DNA of 10,292 nucleotides from Collinsella sp. (GTDB lineage: Bacteria; Actinomycetota; Coriobacteriia; Coriobacteriales; Coriobacteriaceae): NCBI GenBank assembly GCA_019419485.1, contig DXZV01000049.1, positions 1 through 10,292 on the forward strand, in the 5' to 3' direction. The notes beneath the pieces were generated by a model that saw nothing but the letters and a program-made list of their open reading frames with translations, ran no database searches and had not been told where the DNA came from. The translations under genes were made by a program, and so were the position numbers. Positions within the stretch are counted from its first letter, which is position 1. Every line of letters begins with the position of its first letter. Shown here piece after piece: positions 1 through 6,447 of this stretch.

Positions 1-495
1 CAGCCCGAGCTGGTCAAGAAGCAGTACCTGGACATGAACATGTGGCTCCCGGGCGACATTCTGCTCAAGGCCGACAAGATGTGCATGGCGCACTCGCTGG
101 AGCTGCGCGTGCCCTTCCTGGACCGCAAAGTCATGGAGTTCGCCGAGCACATTCCCGACCGCTACCGCATCAACGAGAACGGCAACAAACAGGTACTCCG
201 CCACGCTGCCAACAAGTCGCTGCCCGATGAGTGGGCCACCCGTCCCAAGGTGGGCTTCCCGGTGCCGATTGTCTACTGGCTGCGCGAGCAAAAGTGGTAC
301 GACTATGTCAAGGAGTACTTCACCGCGCCGTGGGCAAGCGAGTTCTTCGATACCGACGAGCTCATGCACCTGCTCGATCTGCACTTTGCGGGCAAGGGCG
401 ATTTCCAGCGCAAGATCTATACGCCGCTCGTGTTCCTGGTGTGGTACAAGCGCTTCTTTATCGACGAGGACCAGCCCGCTGTTCAGGCTGCCTAG
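1..495 (+). CDS. asnB: Asparagine synthetase (glutamine-hydrolysing), C-terminal part; 5' end outside window
   Basis: The reading frame is open from base 1 and ends at TAG 493-495, giving the last 164 residues. AsnB makes asparagine from aspartate, ATP and glutamine-derived ammonia in the cytosol. The visible part is the end of the ATP-pyrophosphatase synthetase domain. It carries the family-typical stretch LPGDILLKADKM (about residues 16-27 of the fragment) followed by AHSLELRVPFLD, and later KVGFPVP and a Trp/Tyr-rich tail (FLVWYKRFF). The glutaminase domain with its N-terminal Cys is not in the window, so glutamine use is assumed from the family. No frameshift is seen. A terminator follows 27 nt after the stop, so the gene ends its transcription unit and is not part of the murE operon. 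Identification as an AsnB-type synthetase is firm; paralogues acting on peptide or cell-wall substrates share these motifs and cannot be excluded from this part alone. Confidence 0.9.
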   Translation, partial: QPELVKKQYLDMNMWLPGDILLKADKMCMAHSLELRVPFLDRKVMEFAEHIPDRYRINENGNKQVLRHAANKSLPDEWATRPKVGFPVPIVYWLREQKWYDYVKEYFTAPWASEFFDTDELMHLLDLHFAGKGDFQRKIYTPLVFLVWYKRFFIDEDQPAVQAA

Positions 496-522
496 CCTCG
501 GCTTACGAACGCCTGCGCGTAA

Positions 523-545
523 CGGCTCCTCCGGGAGCCGTTTTT
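523..545 (+). terminator. Intrinsic terminator after asnB
   Basis: A perfect 7-bp stem, CGGCTCC (523-529) with GGAGCCG (534-540), closes a TCCG tetraloop and runs straight into five T. It lies 27 nt downstream of the asparagine synthetase stop. Confidence 0.9.
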
Positions 546-571
546 GCATGGCGCGTTTCAGTTACTATAAA
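544..571 (+). promoter_or_regulatory. Probable murE promoter
   Basis: Between the asnB terminator and murE there is an AT-rich patch with overlapping -10 candidates, TACTAT (563-568) and TATAAA (566-571). TTGCAT at 544-549 lies 16 bp upstream of the second and is a weak -35; it overlaps the terminator T-tract. A promoter is expected here because the terminator isolates murE from asnB, but the exact hexamers are uncertain. Confidence 0.45.
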
Positions 572-605
572 AGCCGTCCCTGCCAATGGCTGAGAAAGGT
601 GAAAG

Positions 606-2168
606 ATGCACCATTCGGATTCCGCAACCGTGACCACGGTCGATACGCTCGCCAAGCTACTCGATGCGTGCGGCGAGCTGCGCGCATCGGAGCAGGTTGA
701 CGAGCGCGCGGTGACCGGCTGCTCGTTTGATTCGCGCGCGGTCTCGGCAGGTGACGTGTTCTTTTGCAAAGGCGCTGCCTTTAAGCCCGCGTTTTTGAGC
801 ATGGCGCTCGATGCGGGCGCTGTCGCATTTGTGTGCGAGGAGTCGCTGGTCGAGTCTCTGGAGCCGCTGGCGCGGGAGAGCGGTGCTGCGATGCTGGTTG
901 TTGATAGCGTTCGCACGGCCATGGCCCTGTTGCCGCCGGAGGTCTACGACCGTCCCGACCACGACGTCAAGATCGTGGGTATCACCGGTACCAAGGGAAA
1001 GACCACGGCCGCTTTTATGCTCCAGTCCATCATCAAAGCGGCGGGCGAGTCCTGCGGCATGATCGGCTCGGTGAGTACCGACGATGGCATCGAGTGCTAT
1101 GAGAGCACCAATACTACGCCCGAGGCCCCCGAGGTCTGGCGCCATATCGCCAACTGCCGTACTTCCGGTCGCCAGTCCATGGTCATGGAGGTCTCGAGCC
1201 AGGCGCTCAAGTACCAGCGCGTCGAGAATCTGCCGTTTGACGTGGCGTGCTTCCTCAACATCGGCCGCGACCATATCTCGCCGATCGAACACCCTACGTT
1301 TGAGGATTATTTTGAGAGCAAACTCAGGATCTTTGGCCAGGCAAAGACCGCCGTGGTGAATCTGGGCACCGAAGAGGTCGACCGTGTGCTGGAGGCAGCG
1401 TCGACGGCCGAGCGCTTGGTGACCGTTGGCGTCGAGCATCCCGAGGCAAGCCTGTGGGCGAGCGACGTACGCATGGTCGGCTTTAGCATCGAGTTCAACT
1501 TGCATGGCCTGTGTGCCGACGAGTCCGAGGCGGGGGAGAAGATCCTGCTGGGTATCGCGGGAGACTTTAACGTGGAGAACGCGCTGGTCGCTATCGCCGC
1601 CGCGCGCGAGATCGGCATCGGTATCGAGGCTATCAAGAAGGGCCTCTCCAAACTGCGTGTGCCGGGCCGCATGGAGGTCGTGGAGTCGAAGGACGGCCGC
1701 GTGATTTGCGTTGTCGACTACGCGCACAACCAGCTTTCGTTCCGCTCGCTTTTCTCGTCGGTCAAGCGCGCGTTTCCCGCCAGCCCGGTCATCGCAGTAT
1801 TTGGCGCTGCCGGCGGCAAGGCGCAGGAGCGCCGCGAGCAGCTTCCGCGCGAGGCCGCACCATATTCCGACCTGATGATCTTTGCCAACGAGGACCCGGC
1901 TCACGAGGACCCGATGAAGGTCTGTCGCGAGCTTGCCGAGCATGTTCCCGACGATACGCCGAACAAGATCATCCTCGACCGCGAAGCCGCTGTGCATGCG
2001 GCGTTCAAGGCGGCGCGCGAGGAGTACGTCAACCCCGATGCTCCCACCATTGTCTTGCTGCTGGCAAAGGGTGACGAGGAACTCATGCACGTGGGCGACG
2101 AGTTCGTGCCCATCGAGAGCGACCTTTCGCTGGCCAATCGCCTAATCGATGTTACCCGGTTTGACTAA
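606..2168 (+). CDS. murE: UDP-N-acetylmuramoyl-tripeptide synthetase MurE, streptococcal-type (probably L-lysine-adding)
   Basis: This cytosolic Mur ligase adds the third stem-peptide residue to UDP-MurNAc-L-Ala-D-Glu using ATP. The 520-residue protein shows the Mur order: N-terminal UDP-binding domain (FDSRAV, FFCKGAAFK), central ATPase domain with P-loop GITGTKGKTT (125-134), NTTPE (169-173), EVSSQ (195-199) and the lysine usually carbamylated, K239 in DYFESK, then the C-terminal domain (VPGRMEV, DYAHN). Where DAP-adding enzymes carry DNPR it has E429-D430-P431-A432, so the DAP-contacting Arg is absent. DHISPIEHPTFEDYF, GTKGKTT, DYAHN and EDPMK resemble the L-lysine-adding MurE of streptococci as I remember it. 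The third residue could also be ornithine. The ATG has AAAGGTG 4 nt upstream. It is the first gene of a probable murE-phosphatase-murI-rph unit. Length is slightly above the family's usual 490-500. Confidence 0.93.
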   Translation: MHHSDSATVTTVDTLAKLLDACGELRASEQVDERAVTGCSFDSRAVSAGDVFFCKGAAFKPAFLSMALDAGAVAFVCEESLVESLEPLARESGAAMLVVDSVRTAMALLPPEVYDRPDHDVKIVGITGTKGKTTAAFMLQSIIKAAGESCGMIGSVSTDDGIECYESTNTTPEAPEVWRHIANCRTSGRQSMVMEVSSQALKYQRVENLPFDVACFLNIGRDHISPIEHPTFEDYFESKLRIFGQAKTAVVNLGTEEVDRVLEAASTAERLVTVGVEHPEASLWASDVRMVGFSIEFNLHGLCADESEAGEKILLGIAGDFNVENALVAIAAAREIGIGIEAIKKGLSKLRVPGRMEVVESKDGRVICVVDYAHNQLSFRSLFSSVKRAFPASPVIAVFGAAGGKAQERREQLPREAAPYSDLMIFANEDPAHEDPMKVCRELAEHVPDDTPNKIILDREAAVHAAFKAAREEYVNPDAPTIVLLLAKGDEELMHVGDEFVPIESDLSLANRLIDVTRFD

Positions 2169-2177
2169 TGAACCATG

Positions 2178-2210
2178 ATGGCGGCGGCGCCCTGAGTGCG
2201 CTGTCGCCAT
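2178..2210 (+). other. Hairpin between murE and the HAD phosphatase gene
   Basis: A 13-bp stem (2178-2190 with 2198-2210, two G-U pairs) closes a 7-nt loop. It starts 9 nt after the murE stop. No T-run follows, so it is not a standard intrinsic terminator. It could be an mRNA 3'-end stabiliser or processing site between operon genes. Confidence 0.55.
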
Positions 2211-2275
2211 AAGCGTGTTCCCTCAATCAAAACATGCCGTCCAAGTCCAAACCCTTCTACGTAAACGGAGTAACC

Positions 2276-3187
2276 ATGTCCCACAACACCCTGCCGACCG
2301 TTGCCGAGCTTTCGGGCGAGATGCGCGAGCGTCTTGCCAAGGTCAAGTATGTCTTTACCGATCTGGACGCCACGATGCTCGCCCCCGGCTCGTGCGTGCT
2401 GCGCGATAACGACGGCAATCCCTCGACCAAGCTCGTCGAGGCGGTTGTCGCACTCGCCCGTGCCGGCATCCAGGTGGTTCCCACCTCGGGTCGCAACCGC
2501 ACCATGATCCACGAGGACGCCCGCGTGCTCGGCCTCAACTCTTACATTGGTGAGATGGGTGGCCTGGTCATGTACGACCTCAAAGCCAACGATTGGGAGT
2601 ATCTGACTGGCGACATGCCTTACGACCCCGTCTGCGGCCTTACTCCGCACCAGGTGATCGAGCAGACCGGCGTGTGCGAGAAGATTCTCGCCCGCTGGCC
2701 GCACAAGATCGAGTACCACAACGACATGTCGACTGGCTACAAGTACCGCGAGGTCACCGTCGGCATGCGCGGCGATGTGCCCGACGATGAGGTCCAGGCC
2801 ATCCTGGACGAGGCCGGCTGCGGTCTGGTCTGGGCTTGCAACGGCCATCTGACTCACCTGTCCAAGCCGACGACGCTTGAGCTTAATCGCGTCGAGGACG
2901 GCCGCGCATTCAACATCAACCCCGCGGGGCTCAACAAGGGCGTTGCCATTGCGCGCTTCTGCGAGCACCTGGGGATCGAGCGCGAGGAGACGCTTGCGCT
3001 CGGCGACTCCGAGCCCGACTTCTACATGGCCGATCACGTGGGCACGTTCTGCCTGGTCGAGAATGGCCTGACGAGCGCCGGCGCGCCCGAGTTCCTGGAC
3101 GCTTGCGATAACGCCTACGTCACACGCGGCAAGATTGTCGACGGCTGGGTGGCAACGGCCGAGCTGCTGGTCGCGGCTCGTTCGTAG
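2276..3187 (+). CDS. HAD-superfamily (type IIB, Cof/MPGP-like) phosphatase of unknown substrate
   Basis: A 303-residue cytosolic Mg-dependent phosphatase of the haloacid dehalogenase superfamily. All four HAD motifs are present: motif I D29-L-D31-A-T33 (nucleophile D29, acid/base D31), motif II S71-G-R, motif III K221 in LNKG, and motif IV G-D244-S-E-P-D248. A large insert between motifs II and III (about residues 95-205) is the C2 cap expected for type IIB enzymes such as Cof-like and mannosyl-3-phosphoglycerate phosphatases. The cap sets the substrate, and I cannot name it. I chose ATG 2276 because ACGGAG sits 5 nt upstream; an in-frame ATG at 2234 has no such site. The gene lies 107 nt after murE and 53 nt before murI, so a role in cell-envelope metabolism is a guess from position only. 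A short 6-bp stem overlaps its stop (3186-3204) without a T-run. Confidence 0.85.
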   Translation: MSHNTLPTVAELSGEMRERLAKVKYVFTDLDATMLAPGSCVLRDNDGNPSTKLVEAVVALARAGIQVVPTSGRNRTMIHEDARVLGLNSYIGEMGGLVMYDLKANDWEYLTGDMPYDPVCGLTPHQVIEQTGVCEKILARWPHKIEYHNDMSTGYKYREVTVGMRGDVPDDEVQAILDEAGCGLVWACNGHLTHLSKPTTLELNRVEDGRAFNINPAGLNKGVAIARFCEHLGIEREETLALGDSEPDFYMADHVGTFCLVENGLTSAGAPEFLDACDNAYVTRGKIVDGWVATAELLVAARS

Positions 3188-3240
3188 CGCGGTCCTATCG
3201 CGCTGAGCCATATCTTTTCGAGAGAGAATCTGGTGAGGTA

Positions 3241-4125
3241 ATGTCCGATATCGAGAATCCGGCAGGCGACACGCGCCCGATTGGCGTGTTCGATTCTGGT
3301 TTGGGCGGTCTGACGGTTGCACGTGCCATCGCGACGGCGCTGCCGCACGAGTCCGTCTACTACTTCGGCGACACCAAACGCTGTCCCTACGGCACGCGCA
3401 CCGAGGATGAGGTGCGCTCGTTTGCGTTGCAGGCGGGCCGTTGGCTGTCGAAGCACGACGTCAAGATTATGGTCATCGCCTGCAACACGGCGACAGCTGC
3501 GGCCTTGCGTCTGGCCCAGCAGGTGCTCGACGTTCCCGTGATCGGCGTGATCGCGCCGGGTGCCCGTGCGGCAATCAACAGCACCCGTTCGCGTCGCGTG
3601 GGCGTGCTCGCCACCAACCTCACCATTCGCTCGGGCGCCTACACGCGCGCCATTCAGGATCTAGATGCCGGCGTCGATGTATACGGTTGTCCTGCCTCGA
3701 GCTTTGTCGAGGTTGTCGAACACGAGCTCGCCTCGGGCGCGCATCTGCAAGAGCAGTGGCTCGAGAACGAGGACATCTTCGATACGCCAGCCGTGCGAGC
3801 GCTGGTCGGCGCAACGGTTGAGCCGCTGCGCGATCGCGGAATCGATACCGTGGTGCTCGGCTGTACGCACTTTCCGCTGCTCGTGGGGCCTATTCGCCAT
3901 GCGCTGGGGCCCGGGGTGCGTGTGGTGAGTTCCGCCGAGGAGACTACGCGCGAGCTGACCGATATCCTCACGCGCCGCGAGCAGCTGGCGGGCGACGCCG
4001 CCGAGCCGCAGCATCGTTTTGCCACGACGGCCGATAACATTGCCGAGTTTGCGGTGGCGGGTAGCTTTATCTTTGGCCAGCCGCTCAAGAGCATCGAACA
4101 TATTGATATCGACGAACTGAAATAG
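3241..4125 (+). CDS. murI: Glutamate racemase
   Basis: MurI interconverts L- and D-glutamate without cofactor, supplying the D-Glu that MurD adds before MurE acts. The 294-residue protein has the Asp/Glu racemase signatures in order: GVFDSGLGGLTV (D18, S19), GDTKRCPYG (43-51), the first catalytic cysteine C81 in IACNTATAA, and the second, C208, in LGCTHFPLL with H210. Both cysteines of the two-base mechanism are present, so activity is expected. The protein is somewhat longer than the usual 265-275 residues; the extra length is at the C-terminus. ATG 3241 is preceded by GGTGAGG 2 nt away, close spacing but the only clear site. It lies 53 nt after the phosphatase gene and 54 nt before rph with no terminator, consistent with one operon with murE. 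Confidence 0.96.
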   Translation: MSDIENPAGDTRPIGVFDSGLGGLTVARAIATALPHESVYYFGDTKRCPYGTRTEDEVRSFALQAGRWLSKHDVKIMVIACNTATAAALRLAQQVLDVPVIGVIAPGARAAINSTRSRRVGVLATNLTIRSGAYTRAIQDLDAGVDVYGCPASSFVEVVEHELASGAHLQEQWLENEDIFDTPAVRALVGATVEPLRDRGIDTVVLGCTHFPLLVGPIRHALGPGVRVVSSAEETTRELTDILTRREQLAGDAAEPQHRFATTADNIAEFAVAGSFIFGQPLKSIEHIDIDELK

Positions 4126-4180
4126 ATGTAGGGTTACCGTCCAAAGACTTGCCCTCTTCTTCTGCCGAAAGGATATTTCT

Positions 4181-4906
4181 ATGGAGTACATGCAGGTCAA
4201 CCGCGCCAACGGCCGTGCCGCCAATGAACTGCGCCCCGTCAAGCTCACCCGTGGCGTCATGAAGCACGCCCACGGCTCGTGTTTTGCCGAGTTCGGTGAC
4301 ACGCGCGTGTTGTGCGCCGCCACAATCGAGGAGGGCGTGCCGGGCTGGCGAAAGGGAGCTAAGGCCGGCTGGGTAACCGCAGAGTATGCCATGCTGCCGG
4401 CGTCGACCGGCAAGCGCTGCAAGCGCGAGCACGCCAACCGCAAGGGTCGCTCCATGGAGATCGAGCGCCTCATTGGCCGCAGCCTGCGTACCGTCGTCAA
4501 CATGAAGGCGCTCGGCGAGTACACCGTCACCGTCGACTGCGATGTGATTCAGGCCGATGGCGGCACGCGTACAGCGAGCATCACCGGCGCCTGGGTGGCG
4601 CTGCACGACGCCCTCGCCATGTGGGTCGAGGCGGGCAAGATCGAGCGCATCCCGCTTACCGGCCAGGTGGCTGCCATCTCTATGGGCGTTGTCGACGGCA
4701 ATACGCTGCTTGACCTCGATTATTCCGAGGACAGCCATGCCGAAGTCGACATGAACCTCGTCGCCACCGACACCGGTGAGATGATCGAGCTCCAGGGCAC
4801 TGGCGAGCAGGCGCCCTTTGACCGTAAGCGCCTCAACGCCCTGCTCGACTTGGGCGACAAAGGCATCGCCGAGCTCATCGAGCTTCAGCGCCAAGCCATC
4901 GCCTAA
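4181..4906 (+). CDS. rph: Ribonuclease PH
   Basis: RNase PH is a phosphate-dependent 3'-5' exoribonuclease that trims tRNA precursors and other RNA 3' ends; it forms a hexamer in the cytosol. The 241-residue protein is of normal length and matches the family throughout: RANGRAANELRPVKLTRG at the N-terminus, GWVTAEYAMLP, KGRSMEIERLIGRSLR (89-102), DGGTRTASI with T129-R130 in the phosphate-binding loop, and DYSEDSHAEVDMN, whose D184 and D190 fit the conserved catalytic aspartate pair. AAAGGA 7 nt upstream supports ATG 4181; ATG 4190 is a possible shorter start. It is the last gene of the murE-phosphatase-murI-rph block. rdgB follows, as in many bacteria, but here a terminator-like hairpin separates them. 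Confidence 0.97.
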   Translation: MEYMQVNRANGRAANELRPVKLTRGVMKHAHGSCFAEFGDTRVLCAATIEEGVPGWRKGAKAGWVTAEYAMLPASTGKRCKREHANRKGRSMEIERLIGRSLRTVVNMKALGEYTVTVDCDVIQADGGTRTASITGAWVALHDALAMWVEAGKIERIPLTGQVAAISMGVVDGNTLLDLDYSEDSHAEVDMNLVATDTGEMIELQGTGEQAPFDRKRLNALLDLGDKGIAELIELQRQAIA

Positions 4907-4943
4907 CCTGCCAAAAAGGGACAGGTTTATTTTGGCAGGTTTT
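4907..4943 (+). terminator. Terminator-like hairpin after rph, possible dispersed repeat unit
   Basis: A perfect 10-bp inverted repeat, CCTGCCAAAA (4907-4916) with TTTTGGCAGG (4930-4939), encloses a 13-nt loop and is followed by TTTT. It begins directly after the rph stop. Function as an intrinsic terminator is likely. The loop contains GGGACAGG, a sequence I associate with intergenic repeats in several bacterial genomes, so it may also be one copy of a repeat family. Confidence 0.7.
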
Positions 4944-5049
4944 ATCTGGGAAAACGTCGAAGTATAAGACTGCCGTTGATTGAGAGGGGAGAGGCGGAGG
5001 CCCTCGTCGCCCTCGGCGCGGCATTGCTATAGAGACAAGGAGACCACTC

Positions 5050-5691
5050 ATGGCACTTGAGAAGATCGACATCGACACCCTCGATCCGGCGGCGACCATC
5101 GTCGTGGCAACCGGAAACGCTCATAAGCTCACCGAGATCGAGGCCATTTTGGGCAAGGTCATGCCCGAGGTGCGCTTTGTGGCGCTCGGCCAGCTGGGCG
5201 ATTTTGAGGACCCCGAGGAAAACGGCACGACGTTTTTGGAGAACGCCATCATCAAGGCGCAGGCTGCGGTCGAGGAGACGGGGCTCATGGCCATTGCCGA
5301 CGATTCGGGCCTGGTCGTCGACGCACTGGACGGTGAGCCCGGTGTGTATAGCGCGCGCTACGCGGGCGTTCACGGCGACGATACCGCCAACAACGCCAAG
5401 CTGCTCGTGAATCTGGAGGGCGTGGCCGACGAGGACCGCACTGCGCGCTTTATGAGCGTCGTCGCGCTCATCGATACGGACGGCCTGGTCACCTATGGCG
5501 AGGGCGCCTGCGAGGGCGTTATCGCGCACGAGGGTCGCGGCGATCACGGCTTTGGCTACGACCCGCTGTTCCTGCCGGTCGATACGCCGGGCAAGACTAT
5601 GGCCGAGCTCACGGCGGACGAGAAGAACGCCATCAGCCATCGATTCCATGCGCTCGAGCACCTATCCGCCAAACTGACGGGCGAGGAGTAA
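5050..5691 (+). CDS. rdgB: XTP/dITP pyrophosphatase (RdgB/HAM1 family)
   Basis: RdgB hydrolyses dITP, ITP and XTP to the monophosphates plus pyrophosphate, keeping deaminated purines out of DNA and RNA. The 213-residue protein has the family motifs: VVATGNAHKLTEI (T21-G22-N23, K26, E29), FLENAIIKA, ADDSGLVVDAL with D84-D85-S86-G87, GVYSARYAG, GFGYDPLF (167-174) and KNAISHR (192-198). An N-terminal extension of about 15 residues precedes the usual beginning, but ATG 5050 has a good AAGGAG 7 nt upstream and no later Met fits before the ATGN motif. The stop is 3 nt before dtd, and GAGGAG inside its last codons serves as the dtd ribosome binding site, so the two are probably translationally coupled. 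I did not find a convincing promoter in the 143 nt before the gene. Confidence 0.96.
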   Translation: MALEKIDIDTLDPAATIVVATGNAHKLTEIEAILGKVMPEVRFVALGQLGDFEDPEENGTTFLENAIIKAQAAVEETGLMAIADDSGLVVDALDGEPGVYSARYAGVHGDDTANNAKLLVNLEGVADEDRTARFMSVVALIDTDGLVTYGEGACEGVIAHEGRGDHGFGYDPLFLPVDTPGKTMAELTADEKNAISHRFHALEHLSAKLTGEE

Positions 5692-5694
5692 GCC

Positions 5695-6141
5695 GTGCGT
5701 GCGGTGGTGCAGCGCGTGCTCAACGCCGGCGTGACGGTCGACGGCGAGTGCGTGGGTCGCATTGGACGCGGCTACCTGGTGCTGCTGGGTGTGGGCCATG
5801 GCGATACGCGTGCCGAGGCCGACAAGCTGTGGGGCAAGCTCCGCGGGCTGCGTATCAACGAGGACGAGAACGGCAAGACCAACCTGGCACTTGCCGATGT
5901 CGACGGCGAGGTACTCGTGGTGTCGCAGTTTACGCTGTTCGCCGACTGCCGTCACGGACGCCGTCCGTCGTTTACGGATGCCGGCGCCCCCGATGTCGCC
6001 AACGAGCTCTACGAGTACTTCCTGACGCTCGTCGCCCAGGACGTTGAGCATGTGGCGCACGGTATCTTTGGCGCCGACATGAAGGTCGACCTGGTCAACG
6101 ACGGCCCATTCACCATCGTCTTGGACACCGACAACCTTTAG
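5695..6141 (+). CDS. dtd: D-aminoacyl-tRNA deacylase
   Basis: DTD removes D-amino acids (and glycine mischarged on tRNA-Ala) from tRNA, a cytosolic proofreading step. The 148-residue protein has normal family length and begins MRAVVQRV, as most DTDs do, from a GTG start at 5695. GAGGAG in the end of rdgB sits 6 nt upstream. The SQFT motif is intact at S77-Q78-F79-T80, followed by FADCRHGRRPSF. The second motif is N135-D-G-P-F-T140, so the cis Gly-Pro pair (137-138) that forms the chiral filter is kept but the usual Val of GPVT is Phe. Next to murI, which makes D-glutamate, a D-amino acid clearance enzyme fits functionally, though this placement may be coincidental. An 11-bp hairpin follows the stop immediately. 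Confidence 0.95.
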   Translation: MRAVVQRVLNAGVTVDGECVGRIGRGYLVLLGVGHGDTRAEADKLWGKLRGLRINEDENGKTNLALADVDGEVLVVSQFTLFADCRHGRRPSFTDAGAPDVANELYEYFLTLVAQDVEHVAHGIFGADMKVDLVNDGPFTIVLDTDNL

Positions 6142-6169
6142 GTTACGCGGTTATACCAAACCGCGTAAC
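6142..6169 (+). other. Perfect 11-bp hairpin at the dtd 3' end
   Basis: GTTACGCGGTT (6142-6152) pairs perfectly with AACCGCGTAAC (6159-6169) around a 6-nt loop, beginning one base after the dtd stop. No T-run follows, so it is not a textbook terminator. It may protect the 3' end or act as a terminator assisted by other factors. Confidence 0.65.
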
Positions 6170-6173
6170 TACT

Positions 6174-6290
6174 CGACGCTGCACGGCCACCATTCGGCCA
6201 ATCTGTTGCTCAAACCGTCGCTCGCGTACCAAAGTACGCGTCGCTCCTCTTTCGCAACACCTTGGCTCGAATGGTGGTCGTTCGCTGACG
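6174..6290. repeat. Long imperfect palindrome in the dtd-veg gap
   Basis: The 306-nt dtd-veg gap is filled by the 6142-6169 hairpin, this element, and the veg promoter and leader. The arms 6183-6201 and 6262-6281 pair over 19 positions with one bulged T (6267) and one G-U. A second block pairs GTTGC (6205-6209) with GCAAC (6254-6258). The centre is a perfect 7-bp stem, CGCGTAC (6223-6229) with GTACGCG (6234-6240), closed by CAAA. The centre is flanked by a direct GTCGCTC repeat. Weaker pairing continues to 6174/6290. It has no T-run and no convincing gene. It may be a miniature repeat element or a structured RNA. Confidence 0.7.
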
Positions 6291-6350
6291 TGAACTGGTC
6301 ATGCGAGTTTGTCGTCTGGTACGTATTTGGGACGGGGCTTATTTAGCTAC

Positions 6351-6380
6351 TTGCGTATGGCGGCAGCAGGGTGCTATAGT
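6351..6380 (+). promoter_or_regulatory. Extended -10 promoter for veg-ispE
   Basis: TATAGT (6375-6380) is preceded by TG and one base (6372-6374), an extended -10. TTGCGT (6351-6356) lies 18 bp upstream as a partial -35. The expected start near 6387 gives a leader of about 60 nt before the veg ATG. Confidence 0.65.
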
Positions 6381-6400
6381 ATTAGAGTTTTGTCTATCTT

Positions 6401-6420
6401 AGGGGTATTATCCCCTTTTT
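6401..6420 (+). promoter_or_regulatory. Attenuator-like stem in the veg leader
   Basis: AGGGG (6401-6405) pairs with CCCCT (6412-6416) around TATTAT and runs into T-rich sequence (6416-6420). It lies downstream of the promoter and upstream of the veg ribosome binding site (GGAGG 6435-6439), so it would act on the leader transcript. The stem is only 5 bp, so its strength is uncertain. Confidence 0.45.
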
Positions 6421-6447
6421 GAATTGCACCTTCTGGAGGCCCTGTTC

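Noticed and set aside
657..2090. 477-codon minus-strand open frame opposite murE
   Set aside because: It lies wholly within the well-supported murE gene. Its translation is rich in Arg, His and Leu with no recognisable domain, as expected from the antisense of a high-GC gene.
2165..3322. 385-codon minus-strand open frame opposite the HAD phosphatase
   Set aside because: It overlaps the HAD gene and the start of murI, has no domain I recognise, and is another antisense artefact.
4963..5033. Promoter candidates for rdgB (TATAAG 4963-4968 and TG-C-TATAGA 5025-5033)
   Set aside because: The first has no acceptable -35 at 16-18 bp. The second would start transcription within the ribosome binding site. 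rdgB probably has a promoter in this gap or is read through, but I cannot place it.
6142..6292. Continuation of the dtd frame past its stop to a TGA at 6290
   Set aside because: The frame is open by chance. The translated stretch is low in DTD-like features and coincides with the inverted repeats.
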